Shown here: piece by piece, positions 19,331 through 27,776 of the stretch
How the letters are laid out: every line of letters starts with the position of its first letter
Position numbering within the stretch: position 1 is the stretch's first letter
Assembly: GCF_002927275.1 (NCBI RefSeq)
Contig: NZ_PRKW01000006.1
Span: forward strand, 1 to 64,000
From: Arthrobacter pityocampae
Lineage (GTDB): Bacteria; Actinomycetota; Actinomycetes; Actinomycetales; Micrococcaceae
DNA length: 64,000 bases
Direction of reading: 5' to 3'
Notes under the pieces: generated by a model
Databases searched by the model: none
What the model was told of the DNA's origin: nothing
Seen by the model: only the letters and a program-made list of their open reading frames with translations
Translations under genes and position numbers: made by a program

Positions 19331-20571
19331 GCCTTGACTCCCTGCTCGTGGGCAGCGCTGCTGCCCTTTCTTCCTGGTTTACGCTCGGCGGACGGTGCGG
19401 TGCCGTCGCCCGAGGCGGAACTGTTCGCTGCGGCGTCGTCGTCCACTGCCACTTCCATCTCCGGCAACCGGACGGTGAATGTGCTGCCCTGTCCGGGCTG
19501 CGACCAAACGGTGACTTCGCCGCCGTGGTTGGACACCACGTGCTTGACGATGCTCAGGCCGAGGCCGGTGCCGCCGGTCTGGCGGGATCGGGCGGCGTCG
19601 ATGCGGTAGAAGCGCTCGAAGATGCGTTCCTGTTCCTCGGGGGTGATGCCCACACCCTGGTCAGTGACCGACACCTGGACGAGGCCGTCGCGGGACCGGA
19701 GACCGACACCCACCCGCGTGCCCTCGGGCGAATAGCGGATGGCGTTGTCGATGAGGTTCCGGAACGCGGTCATGAGCAGGTCCCGGTCGCCGTGCACCGG
19801 CACGGAGACCGATCCACCGACGACGATGTCGATCTGCTTGCTCTCGGCCGGAAGCTTGTTGCGGTCCACGGCTTCGGCAACGACGGAGTTGATGTCCACC
19901 GGCTTGCCGCGGCGGACGACGTCGGCCCCCTGGAGGCGGGAGAGCTCGATGATGTCCTGCACGAGTGCGGACAGCCGGCCGGATTCCTTGTGCATGCGCT
20001 GGGCGAAGCGACGGACGGCCACTTCGTCCTCGGCGGCATCGTCGATGGCCTCGGCGAGCAGGGAGATCGCGCCGACGGGCGTCTTCAGCTCGTGGGACAC
20101 GTTCGCGACGAAGTCGTTGCGGATCTCCTCGGTACGGGTGATCTCGGTGCGGTCGTCGGCGAGGATCAGGATGTACTCGGCGCCGAGGGCTGCGACGCGG
20201 ACCTGGACCACGATCGTCCCCTGGCCGAGCGGGCCTCGAGCGAGTTCGAGCTGCTGCTGCTCGATCACGCCGTCGCGCCGGACGCGAGCGGTGAGGTCCA
20301 GGAGCTCGGAGTGGACCACCGTGTGGCCGCGGACGAGGCCGAAGGCGTAGGCAGCAGGGCTGGCCCGCACGACCCCGTCGATCGCATCCACGATCACGTA
20401 GGCCCTGCCGATGATGGAGAGGACCTCGGCGGCGCCGTCGGGCAGGGAAGGCTCGTCCTCGTAGAGGAGCCGGAGCCGTTGTACCTCGCTTGCACGGAAC
20501 GCCGCCATGCCGGTCACGCCGAGGGCCAGGCCGACCAGCCCGGCCACGAGCGTCAGGAGAAGGGGGTCCAC
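19327..20571 (-). CDS. senX3: Phosphate-sensing histidine kinase SenX3
   Basis: 414 residues. One clear N-terminal membrane helix (about residues 3-25), a PAS-like region (about 45-145), the HisKA box NDFVANVSHELKTPVGA with the phospho-His, and an ATPase domain with NLIDNAIRYSPEG, DQGVGI and GGTGLGLSIVKH. The C-terminal tail of about 40 residues is low-complexity. GTG at 20571 lies 6 bases behind TAAGCT, predicting a leaderless mRNA. It is divergent from phoU, with a PHO-box-like array in the shared region. Confidence 0.93.
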   Translation of the reverse strand: MDPLLLTLVAGLVGLALGVTGMAAFRASEVQRLRLLYEDEPSLPDGAAEVLSIIGRAYVIVDAIDGVVRASPAAYAFGLVRGHTVVHSELLDLTARVRRDGVIEQQQLELARGPLGQGTIVVQVRVAALGAEYILILADDRTEITRTEEIRNDFVANVSHELKTPVGAISLLAEAIDDAAEDEVAVRRFAQRMHKESGRLSALVQDIIELSRLQGADVVRRGKPVDINSVVAEAVDRNKLPAESKQIDIVVGGSVSVPVHGDRDLLMTAFRNLIDNAIRYSPEGTRVGVGLRSRDGLVQVSVTDQGVGITPEEQERIFERFYRIDAARSRQTGGTGLGLSIVKHVVSNHGGEVTVWSQPGQGSTFTVRLPEMEVAVDDDAAANSSASGDGTAPSAERKPGRKGSSAAHEQGVKA

Positions 20572-20583
20572 GGACCAAGCTTA
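20572..20583 (-). promoter_or_regulatory. Leaderless promoter of senX3-regX3 (-10 TAAGCT)
   Basis: TAAGCT at 20583-20578, 6 bases before the GTG. Confidence 0.5.
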
Positions 20584-20631
20584 TGCTCTGGCATTTCGCC
20601 TCCCACCCCATCCGGTGGCATTAGGCAGGGG

Positions 20632-20669
20632 GTTCAACTAACGTTCACACAAAGCGGAGAAACAGTTCA
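20632..20669. promoter_or_regulatory. PHO-box-like GTTCA direct repeats
   Basis: GTTCA occurs at 20632, 20643 and 20665, with 11- and 22-base spacing (the unit expected at 20654 is degenerate). Direct repeats with an 11-base period around GTTCA are the hallmark of PhoP/RegX3-type operators in actinobacteria. The site lies between senX3-regX3 and phoU, so RegX3 autoregulation and phoU control are likely. Confidence 0.65.
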
Positions 20670-20742
20670 CCGCTGGCTGGAATGCTCGTCGGCAGAACTG
20701 TGGGAACGGTTCGCTTCGACATTTCCAGGGAAGGACGCCCAC

Positions 20743-21402
20743 GTGCGTAAGGTTTTTCAGGCCGAGCTTCACCAGATCGGCGAGGAGCTCATCGAGATCT
20801 CCCAGCTGGTGACGGAGGCCATTCAGAAGGCCAACAGTGCCTTCCAGGGCGCCGACACCGAGCTCGCGCAGGAGGTGATCGCCGCCGATGCGCGTATCGA
20901 CTTCCTGCAGAACTCCCTCGACGAGCGGGCCATCGACATCCTCGCCCTCCAGGGTCCGGTGGCGTCCGATCTCCGGATGATCGTAGGAGCGCTGCGCATG
21001 AGCGCGTCGCTCGAGCGCATGGGTGACCTCGCACGTCATGTGGCCCAGCTCGCGCGTCTGCGGTTCCCCGCGAATGTGATCCCCGAGGGTATCCGTGCGA
21101 CGTTCGACGAACTCGCCGAACTCGACGTGCAGATCGCGATGAAGGTCAAGGAACTCCTCGAGACGCGCAAGCTCGAGCTGATCAACGAGATCGGGGCCGC
21201 CAACGCGCGTGTCAACGAGCTCCACGCCAGTGTCTTCAAGGCTGTCGCAGCCGACGACTGGACCGAGAGTGCGCCGACGACGGTGGATGTCACTCTTGCC
21301 AGCCGCTATTACGAGCGTTTCGCGGATCACGGAGTCTCGGTGGCCCGGAAGGTCGCCTACCTCGTCACGGGGGAATGGCAGCCCGTCGCACCACTGAACT
21401 GA
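20743..21402 (+). CDS. phoU: Phosphate transport system regulator PhoU
   Basis: 219 residues from GTG 20743, preceded by AGGGAAGGA. Two three-helix PhoU repeats are visible (ELIEISQLVTEAIQKAN, and DELAELDVQIAMKVKELLE), with LRMIVGALRMSASLERMGDLARHV carrying the conserved metal-binding E/D motif and the matching YYERFADHGVSVARKV at the end. It mediates negative control of the SenX3-RegX3 system. The frame is open far upstream but that part lies antisense to senX3. Confidence 0.93.
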   Translation: MRKVFQAELHQIGEELIEISQLVTEAIQKANSAFQGADTELAQEVIAADARIDFLQNSLDERAIDILALQGPVASDLRMIVGALRMSASLERMGDLARHVAQLARLRFPANVIPEGIRATFDELAELDVQIAMKVKELLETRKLELINEIGAANARVNELHASVFKAVAADDWTESAPTTVDVTLASRYYERFADHGVSVARKVAYLVTGEWQPVAPLN

Positions 21403-21433
21403 CTCGTCCGCGGAGCACTTCTCCGCACTATCG

Positions 21434-21475
21434 ACAGAACGACGGCGGTCCCTGCGGGGGCCGCCGTCGTTCTGT
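21434..21475. terminator. Bidirectional terminator between phoU and gpmA
   Basis: A 15-bp perfect stem beginning ACAGAACGACGGCGG with a 12-base loop, between convergent genes. Confidence 0.8.
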
Positions 21476-21493
21476 TGGTGCGGGTGCCTGGTG

Positions 21494-22240
21494 TCAGTGC
21501 TTGCCCTGGTTCGCGACGGCTTCGATCGCGGCGGCTGCGGCGTCGGCGTCGAGGTAGGTGCCGCCCGCCTTGACGGGCTTGAGGTTCTCGTCCAGCTCGT
21601 ACACGAGGGGGATGCCCGTGGGGATGTTCAGCGAAGCGATGTCCTTGTCGCTGATGCCGTCGAGGTGCTTGACGAGGGCCCGGAGCGAATTGCCGTGGGC
21701 GGCGATGAGCACGGTCTTGCCCGCCTTGATGTCCACCGTGATGTCCGATTCCCAGTACGGCAGGAAGCGCTCGAGGACGTCCTTCAGGCACTCGGTGCGG
21801 GGTACGGCGTCGCCGAGATCGGCGTAGCGGGGATCGGCGACCTGCGAGTACTCGCTGGAGTCGTCGAGAGGGGGCGGCGGGGTGTCGTAGGACCTGCGCC
21901 ATTCCATGAACTGCTCCTCGCCGTACTCCGCGAGGGTCTGGGCCTTGTCCTTGCCCTGCAGCGCTCCGTAGTGGCGTTCGTTGAGGCGCCAGTTCCGCTT
22001 GACGTCGATCCAGCTGCGGTCGGCCGCTTCGAGGGCTAGGTTGGCGGTGATGATGGCACGCTTCTGCCGGGACGTGTACACGATGTCGGGAAGGATGCCG
22101 GCCTCGGTCAGGAGGTGTCCACCGCGGGTTGCTTCCTCGCGTCCCTTCTCCGTGAGGGCGACGTCCACCCAGCCGGTGAAGAGGTTCTTCTCGTTCCATT
22201 CGCTTTGGCCATGGCGCAGCAAAATCAGTGTGTAGGTCAT
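21494..22240 (-). CDS. gpmA: 2,3-bisphosphoglycerate-dependent phosphoglycerate mutase
   Basis: 248 residues from ATG 22240. Glycolytic interconversion of 3- and 2-phosphoglycerate. The phospho-His motif [37 protein letters not shown] and the second catalytic His in [11 protein letters not shown] are intact. The frame is open 12 codons further upstream but [10 protein letters not shown] is the family's N-terminus. It sits beside the senX3-regX3 module as in Mycobacterium. Confidence 0.95.
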   Translation of the reverse strand: MTYTLILLRHGQSEWNEKNLFTGWVDVALTEKGREEATRGGHLLTEAGILPDIVYTSRQKRAIITANLALEAADRSWIDVKRNWRLNERHYGALQGKDKAQTLAEYGEEQFMEWRRSYDTPPPPLDDSSEYSQVADPRYADLGDAVPRTECLKDVLERFLPYWESDITVDIKAGKTVLIAAHGNSLRALVKHLDGISDKDIASLNIPTGIPLVYELDENLKPVKAGGTYLDADAAAAAIEAVANQGKH

Positions 22241-22289
22241 GAGTCCTAGTCTGCCGCATCGTGTTGCGGCGGTCATGCTGCTTCGTCAT

Positions 22290-22810
22290 GTCACGGCGGC
22301 AGGAGCGGGGCACGCGGGTGCGGGGCACGCGGGTGCGGCGCACCTGCCGGGCGTCGGCGTGCCGAGGTAGGCCGCAGCGGTGTCGGCATCGGCGGCCGGG
22401 CGCCGTCATGCCGGCGTAAGCGGCGGCGTGCCGGGCGTCGTCGTGCCGGGCACGCGGATGCGGCGCAGAGCCGGGCACGCGGGTGCGGCGCAGAGCCGGG
22501 CACGCGGGTGCGGCGCAGAGCCGGGCACGCGGGTGCGGCGCAGAGCCGGACACGCGGTCACGGCGGCAGGTGCGGGGCACGCGGGTACGGCGCAGAGCCG
22601 GGCGCCGTCATGCCGGCTTAAGCGGCGGCGTGCCGGGCCTCGTCATGCCGGCGTAAACGGCGGCGTACCGGGGTAGACGTGCCGGGCGTCGTCGTGCCGG
22701 CGTAAACGGCGGCATGCCGAGGTAGGCCGCGTCGGCGTCGGCGTCAGCGGCCGGGGCAGGCGGCGGCCAGCCGGCGTAAAGCAGGCGGCGTGCTGCTGGG
22801 GTGAGCAGCT
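22290..22810. repeat. GC-rich degenerate repeat tract (hairpin-type and 25-bp units)
   Basis: No supported gene lies between the gpmA start (22240) and 22915. Blocks around the core TGCCGGCGTAA-CGGCGGC recur near 22410, 22611, 22648 and 22697; the core pairs partly with itself, so each copy can fold as an imperfect hairpin. Blocks starting TGCCGAGGTAGGCCGC recur near 22358 and 22714. Embedded is a perfect 25-bp tandem array (see separate entry). Open frames through it are low-complexity and differ between copies, so coding is unlikely. Possibly a REP-like or minisatellite cluster. Confidence 0.7.
22446..22545. repeat. 25-bp tandem repeat, four copies
   Basis: Four consecutive 25-base units beginning CCGGGCACGCGGGTGCGGCG (the first has one change), followed by a decayed fifth. 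The period is not divisible by three. Confidence 0.85.
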
Positions 22811-22902
22811 GGTGTCGGCGTAATGCCGGGGCATCAGTGCAGACCCGGTGGAACGCACCCCCGGGTCTGGTCACCCGGCGCGGCGGCCCGTCCGGAGTGC
22901 CC

Positions 22903-22914
22903 TAGTGTTGACTG
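22903..22914 (+). promoter_or_regulatory. Leaderless promoter of the methyltransferase gene (-10 TAGTGT)
   Basis: TAGTGT at 22903-22908, 6 bases before GTG 22915. Confidence 0.45.
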
Positions 22915-23715
22915 GTGCCTTCGCGTCTCCGTCCCCCCAAGCCTTTGGGGACCATCACCCGTGGCACCACCAACCCCAACCGCCTCCGCCGCGTCGATCG
23001 GTGGCTTGCAGGCTCCCATGGCGTCCGCCTGCGCCGGGCTGCCGATCCGCTCGTGGTCGACCTCGGCTACGGCGCCGCCCCCGTGACTGCCGTCGAACTG
23101 TTCACCCGCCTGCGGTCGGTGCGCGACGACGTCGAGGTGGTCGGTATAGAGATCGACCCTGCTCGTGTTGCGGGTGCCGAACCCCTGGCCCGCCCTGGCC
23201 TCAGTTTTCGTCAGGGCGGGTTCGAGTTGCCGCTTGCCGGCCGACGGCCCGTCGTCGTCCGAGCGTTCAATGTGCTGCGGCAGTACGGCGAGGACGAGTA
23301 CGAAGCCCACTGGGACGAGGTCCGCGGACGCTTGGCACCCGAAGGCCTGCTCATCGACGGGACCTGCGACGAGATCGGGCGTCGCTCGACCTGGGCGGCC
23401 ATCGGACCGGGGGGACCGGAGTCCTTGAGCATCTCGCTGCGTTTCGGCGCATTCACGCTACCGTCCGACGTCGCGGAGAGGCTGCCGAAAGCGCTGATCC
23501 ACCGGAACGTCGAGGGCGAGCGGGTGCACACCTACCTGAAAGCGCTGGACCGGGCGTGGCTCGACGCCGCGTCCCTCGCGTCCTTCGGGAATCAGCAGCG
23601 GTGGGTGGCGATGTGCACAGCGATGCGGGCTGCAGGCTGGCCGCTACGGGACGGGCCAGCACGCTGGCGTCTCGGTGAGGTCACCGTGGCCTGGAGTGCG
23701 GTCGCTCCAGGCTGA
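22915..23715 (+). CDS. Class I SAM-dependent methyltransferase-like protein
   Basis: 266 residues. The motif VVDLGYGAAPVTAVEL resembles SAM-binding motif I, VVGIEIDP is motif II-like, and GGFELPLAGRRPVVVRAFNVLRQY could be the following strand region. A basic N-terminus (PNRLRRVDRWL) is characteristic of a conserved actinobacterial family often annotated as class I methyltransferase; the substrate is unknown. GTG 22915 fits the TAGTGT spacing. It is convergent with the DUF2516 gene, only 6 bases apart. Confidence 0.75.
   Translation: MPSRLRPPKPLGTITRGTTNPNRLRRVDRWLAGSHGVRLRRAADPLVVDLGYGAAPVTAVELFTRLRSVRDDVEVVGIEIDPARVAGAEPLARPGLSFRQGGFELPLAGRRPVVVRAFNVLRQYGEDEYEAHWDEVRGRLAPEGLLIDGTCDEIGRRSTWAAIGPGGPESLSISLRFGAFTLPSDVAERLPKALIHRNVEGERVHTYLKALDRAWLDAASLASFGNQQRWVAMCTAMRAAGWPLRDGPARWRLGEVTVAWSAVAPG
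23689..23712. terminator. Possible overlapping terminator at convergent gene ends
   Basis: An 8-bp stem GCCTGGAG / CTCCAGGC with an 8-base loop overlaps the last codons of the methyltransferase gene and lies just past the DUF2516 stop. No U-tract. Confidence 0.35.
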
Positions 23716-23721
23716 GCGTTC

Positions 23722-24051
23722 CTACCAGGGACCGTACGGACCCTGATTGCCACCGCGACCCGACGTCTGGCTGACGGCCGGTTTGACGTCGGCGAGATAG
23801 ACACACGCTGCGATGATGGCAACCAGCTGGAAGAGGTTGAAGCCGCCCCTGCCTCCGAGCACGGACAACAGACCGACGACGACGGCACCACCCGTGAGCG
23901 CAAGCCAGAACCCCTTGGTCCTCTTGAAGGCGGCTTCGAAGGCCGAGCCGGGCCGCCGTATGCAGTCCGAGAAAGCCCATACCTCGATACCGAGGGCCAC
24001 GATGCCGAGGGCGAGGTACAGGTAGGCCTGAATGGCAAGTACAAGAGTCAC
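23722..24051 (-). CDS. DUF2516 family membrane protein
   Basis: 109 residues with three predicted membrane helices (about 3-25, 47-66, 70-90) and a cytoplasmic or external Gly/Pro-rich tail ending GPYGPW. EVWAFSDCIRRPGSAF between helices one and two is typical of DUF2516. Function unknown. The GTG lies 6 bases behind TAAGCT with no Shine-Dalgarno. Confidence 0.8.
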   Translation of the reverse strand: MTLVLAIQAYLYLALGIVALGIEVWAFSDCIRRPGSAFEAAFKRTKGFWLALTGGAVVVGLLSVLGGRGGFNLFQLVAIIAACVYLADVKPAVSQTSGRGGNQGPYGPW

Positions 24052-24063
24052 AGAATCAGCTTA
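24052..24063 (-). promoter_or_regulatory. Leaderless promoter of the DUF2516 gene (-10 TAAGCT)
   Basis: TAAGCT at 24063-24058, 6 bases before the GTG; the same hexamer and spacing as senX3. Confidence 0.45.
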
Positions 24064-24301
24064 GCTCGCTTGCCTCGGACGAGGTGCTGATGACGGCGCA
24101 ATCAGGGCTGCCGACTCGCGGGTCGCCTTTACGGAAGCCAGCGTCATGCCAGCTGACGCCTCGGCCGTTGATCCCGTCCTCGCGCCCTGCTGACGAGTTC
24201 ACCAGCACGGTCGTCGCCTTCACCACGGGTCAGCCCGTCGTCGCACCCGCAGTTCCGTCCGTCGATGCATCCGCTGACTCCCTCCTCGTCCTGACCGCGG
24301 G

Positions 24302-25603
24302 TCAGTCCATCGTCGCGTCCGTCTTCGCATCCGCCGGTGCATCCACCATGAGGCTCGCCGTCGCACCCGCTGGGGTGTCCGTGATCCCAACCGGCGGCGT
24401 TCCCGCCCGGTCAGCACGATGCCGATCGGAGGCCTGCTGGAGGGCCCGGTCGAGGTCCGTCCACAGGTCGTCAGGGTTCTCGATACCTACGGACAGGCGG
24501 ACGAGCGCTTCGGGGACGGTCTTCGGCTCGGCGGGCTGGCGCCGACGTCGTTCGATGAGCGACTCGACACCGCCCAGCGAGGTTGCCGGAAGCCAGAGAC
24601 GTACGGCTGCGACGAGGGCATCCGCCGTCACGACGTCGTCGAGCTCGATACTGACGATCCCTCCGAAGCCGTCGAATTGGCCGGCCGCACGTCCATGACC
24701 CGGATCGGAGGGAAGGCCGGGATACCGCACGTGCCGGACGACGGGATGGTCGACGAGGCGGTGTGCGAGGACGGCCGCCGTGGCCTGGCTCCGCTCCATG
24801 CGGAGGGCGAGCGTACGCAGTCCGCGCAGCGCGAGCCAGACCTCGAAGGGTCCCGCGATGGCGCCGTGCAGGGTGCGGTGAGCCAGCAGCCGCTCACGGA
24901 GCACCGGATCGGACGTGACCAGCGCACCGAGGACGACATCGGAGTGCCCGGCCAGCCACTTCGTGACCGAGTGCAGCACGACGTCGACACCGGACTCGAG
25001 GGGTCGGTGCACGATGGGCGTGTTGAAGGTGTTGTCGGCGACGACGACCGCGCCGGCGGCGTGGGCGGCGTCGGTCAGGACGGCGAGTTCGGCCACCTCG
25101 AGCATCGGGTTGGTGGGACTCTCCAGCCACAGCATCACCTGACCGGCATCGAACCGTACGGCGAGCGCGTCAAGCTCAGTGAGGACACTCGCGGTGTCCG
25201 CGATGTCGACGGTACGCAGTTCGAACCGGCCCTGCGCTGCGAGATCGGTTGCGAGACTGATCGACCCGGCATAGGCGTGCCGGGGCATCACCACCGCTCC
25301 CCCGGTCGGGACGAGGGACAGTGCGGCCGCGGCCGCACCGAGGCCGGACCCGAAGACGAGGGCAGGGAGATCCGCGGCCTCGAGTGCGCCGAGCGCCTCC
25401 TCGAACGGATCCCAGGTCGGATTGGAGCCACGGGCGTAGATGCGGTCACCCTGTTCGGGGGCGCGTGTCTCGTGGTAGGTCGTCGAGAGCACGATCGGCG
25501 CATTGACCGGGGCGTCATGCTCACGGGGAGGTCGGCCTGCCGCGACGGTCAGGGTGTCCCGGGCGAGCCCGGCGTGCAGCAGATCCTCGCGAGATGTCGT
25601 CAT
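24302..25603 (-). CDS. Cys/Met metabolism PLP-dependent enzyme (cystathionine gamma-synthase-like)
   Basis: 433 residues. Fold-type I trans-sulfuration enzyme: IYARGSNPTWDPFEEALGALE near the N-terminus, VVVADNTFNTP with the PLP-binding Asp, and the Schiff-base Lys in HSVTKWLAGHSDVVLGA; LRTLALRMERSQATA and SVGIENPDDLW complete the family pattern. Cystathionine gamma-synthase, gamma-lyase and O-acetylhomoserine enzymes cannot be separated here. About 45 residues after DRALQQAS are an unusual Ala/Asp-rich tail encoded in a degenerate duplication. The ATG is 6 bases behind TACGCT. Confidence 0.88.
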   Translation of the reverse strand: MTTSREDLLHAGLARDTLTVAAGRPPREHDAPVNAPIVLSTTYHETRAPEQGDRIYARGSNPTWDPFEEALGALEAADLPALVFGSGLGAAAAALSLVPTGGAVVMPRHAYAGSISLATDLAAQGRFELRTVDIADTASVLTELDALAVRFDAGQVMLWLESPTNPMLEVAELAVLTDAAHAAGAVVVADNTFNTPIVHRPLESGVDVVLHSVTKWLAGHSDVVLGALVTSDPVLRERLLAHRTLHGAIAGPFEVWLALRGLRTLALRMERSQATAAVLAHRLVDHPVVRHVRYPGLPSDPGHGRAAGQFDGFGGIVSIELDDVVTADALVAAVRLWLPATSLGGVESLIERRRRQPAEPKTVPEALVRLSVGIENPDDLWTDLDRALQQASDRHRADRAGTPPVGITDTPAGATASLMVDAPADAKTDATMD

Positions 25604-25615
25604 GGGGTCAGCGTA
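25604..25615 (-). promoter_or_regulatory. Leaderless promoter of the Cys/Met enzyme gene (-10 TACGCT)
   Basis: TACGCT at 25615-25610, 6 bases before the ATG. Confidence 0.45.
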
Positions 25616-25721
25616 AGTCGGAACGGCGTGTGTCTGGAAAGTGGCGGTTCACAGTGATCGATGCAGTGCAGTTCCCTCCCGATGGCGACTGCCTGGCGAT
25701 CCGTACTCATGACGTCCGTAA

Positions 25722-27629
25722 TCATGACGTCCCGCCGGGTACGAGTTCCCGGTGCTTGTTCCTCCGCGGAGTGCGATCGGGGTCGATGTACGGCGGTGGA
25801 GTGAACCAGGGGACGCCGTGTTTCACCTGGATGATCCAGTTGCCCCGCTCGACGAGCCGGTGGTGGAAGGAACACAGGAGACATCCATTCGAGACGTCGG
25901 TTCTTCCACCCGCCAACCACGGCGTGATGTGGTGTGCTTCCGACCAGACGGCGGGGACAGTGCAATCGGGGAACGCGCACCCTCTGTCCCGGGCTACCAA
26001 TGCGCGCCGCTGTGCAACACCGAAGAGCCTTCGGGCCCGACCGACGTCGAGAACTTCCCCGCGCCCTCCCAGGACGACCGGGATGATGTCTGCATCGCAT
26101 GCGATCTTGCGTACGGTCCGCACACTGACAGGACCGCCGAAAATGCTGTACCCACCTGCGGGATGCGGATCTGAACCGTCGGACGGGTCGATGAGGGCGT
26201 CGGAGCCGGTGTCGTTCATCGGACGGGTGTCCGGCTCGAAGTGGCTGCGCCGCCTGGAAAGACCGTCCCATCCGGGATGCTTGTCCTGCGCCGAAGACTC
26301 GTTCCGCCAGAAGTGGCCGTCCTGCTCAGTGTGATGGTCCTGCTCAGCGTGTTGGTCCTGGTCGATGTGGCCGTCACCCGGGAAGTAGCCGTTGCGTCCC
26401 GATTCGGATGCTTGCCCGTACAACCCGCGGATTCGCCTCCGGAGCACTCCCCCATTGCGCAGATCCTCAAGGAGCGTCCGGTAGTCGATGGTGACCATCA
26501 CCTGCGGTCGATGGCCACCGGTGGCCGGCAGCGTATCCGTGGCGAGCGCGACCTGACAGGCGCCGACCACCCCGTCGAGATGGCGTTGTGCTCGGGTCCG
26601 GCGCTCCCAGCCGGACACAGAGCCGCGGGACCCGGCGTCGGGTGGCAGGACGTCGGGTGACAGGGCGTCGCCAGTCATCGAGGTGTCAGGCAAGGAGGTA
26701 TCCGCCTCGAAGCCACCCGTTGGCGCGCCACCCTGCGCCACTTCCCAGGGCAGGCGTTCGCCGGGGTCACTGCTGCCTCCTGTGCTACCGGCGCTGACAC
26801 CTGTGGCCCCGCCTCCGGAGGTCACGCCCGCGGAACCGACGTCTCGCCTTGTTCGTGGGTTGGTAGCCGTGTTCATGACCGTGAGGAGGTACTCGAACTG
26901 TTCGTCATCCGCCGCGATCTCGAGCCGGTGCAGGCCGCGTCGCCTGCCCCGTATGAATACGCCCTGCTGCGCCTTCAGCAACGCCTCCGTGGGGTCGGCC
27001 CCGTCAGGATCGAGAGCTGCTTCCCAGCGTCGGATGACCACGTTCACCAGATCCGCATCGGACTCCGTGGCCTGCGCAACCAGATTCTCCTCCATGGCCT
27101 GCACCTGTTCCGTCGAGGCACAGGGCCGGACGCGGTCCACCGCGTCGCTGATCCGGGTTGCGGCATACGAACTGATCGCACCGGCCTTGAATGCGTCCCC
27201 CACGGATTCGAGAAGGGCCGGACAAAGCTCACCTGTAACAGTTCGCCGGGGAAGCGCCGACTTCCCCAGACGGATCCGCCGTTGCGCCTCGTGCCGCGTG
27301 ATTCCCAGACGGGCACGAAGATACTCCGCGGTGTCCCTGAACTCGTGGCTGTCACTCGGAACAGCGAGAGGACCGCTCCAGCCGAGGCCCTGCCGGGTCT
27401 CCCCGACCCGTGCGATCTCCTGCTGGTCCGCCGCAGCAGCACCCACGACCTGCAGGTACTCGACCTCCCGGGCAAGGTGCTCGATGACTCCCAGGGCCTC
27501 GGCGAGATCTGCTGTGGAGGCCAGACCGGCGTCGGCCTCGAACTGCCCGGCGATGTACACGAGGTGGGACCGGACCAGGCTCAGGGCCTGCGCCGTCGTC
27601 GATTGTTCCTCTGCTACTGCGGTCGCCAT
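25722..27629 (-). CDS. DUF222 and HNH endonuclease domain protein
   Basis: 635 residues. The N-terminal 250 or so form the helical DUF222 (13E12-type) domain (RLGITRHEAQRRIRLGKS). The C-terminus is an HNH nuclease domain with CAFPDC, EAHHITPWLAGGRTDVSNGC and CSFHHRLVE. Between them is a low-complexity stretch with His/Gln/Asp repeats (DQDQHAEQDHHTEQDGH). Such proteins occur in multiple copies in many actinobacteria; their role is not established. A second copy lies at 43995. The ATG is 6 bases behind TACGCT. Confidence 0.88.
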   Translation of the reverse strand: MATAVAEEQSTTAQALSLVRSHLVYIAGQFEADAGLASTADLAEALGVIEHLAREVEYLQVVGAAAADQQEIARVGETRQGLGWSGPLAVPSDSHEFRDTAEYLRARLGITRHEAQRRIRLGKSALPRRTVTGELCPALLESVGDAFKAGAISSYAATRISDAVDRVRPCASTEQVQAMEENLVAQATESDADLVNVVIRRWEAALDPDGADPTEALLKAQQGVFIRGRRRGLHRLEIAADDEQFEYLLTVMNTATNPRTRRDVGSAGVTSGGGATGVSAGSTGGSSDPGERLPWEVAQGGAPTGGFEADTSLPDTSMTGDALSPDVLPPDAGSRGSVSGWERRTRAQRHLDGVVGACQVALATDTLPATGGHRPQVMVTIDYRTLLEDLRNGGVLRRRIRGLYGQASESGRNGYFPGDGHIDQDQHAEQDHHTEQDGHFWRNESSAQDKHPGWDGLSRRRSHFEPDTRPMNDTGSDALIDPSDGSDPHPAGGYSIFGGPVSVRTVRKIACDADIIPVVLGGRGEVLDVGRARRLFGVAQRRALVARDRGCAFPDCTVPAVWSEAHHITPWLAGGRTDVSNGCLLCSFHHRLVERGNWIIQVKHGVPWFTPPPYIDPDRTPRRNKHRELVPGGTS

Positions 27630-27641
27630 GAGGCAAGCGTA
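27630..27641 (-). promoter_or_regulatory. Leaderless promoter of the first DUF222/HNH gene (-10 TACGCT)
   Basis: TACGCT at 27641-27636, 6 bases before the ATG; identical hexamer and spacing to the upstream Cys/Met enzyme gene. Confidence 0.45.
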
Positions 27642-27764
27642 TTAGTACACGCATTCGAAGAATTGGGGGGAGGTCCGTATGTGGACAACTCTTGTCCCTC
27701 GAATGAGGACAGCTCACACAGCACACAACGCGAACCCTGTGGCTCCGATGTCACGGGCACTCGG

Positions 27765-27776
27765 TAGGCTGGGCGC
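27765..27776 (+). promoter_or_regulatory. Leaderless promoter of tmk-holB (-10 TAGGCT)
   Basis: TAGGCT at 27765-27770, 6 bases before GTG 27777. Confidence 0.5.

Noticed and set aside
19348-20740. Upstream extension of the phoU frame (465 extra codons)
   Set aside because: It runs antisense to senX3; PhoU homology begins exactly at GTG 20743, which has a good Shine-Dalgarno.
22291-22874. Open frames through the repeat tract, such as 22608-22874 minus
   Set aside because: Low-complexity Pro/Arg/Ala translations of 25-bp repeats whose period breaks the frame; no start signals.
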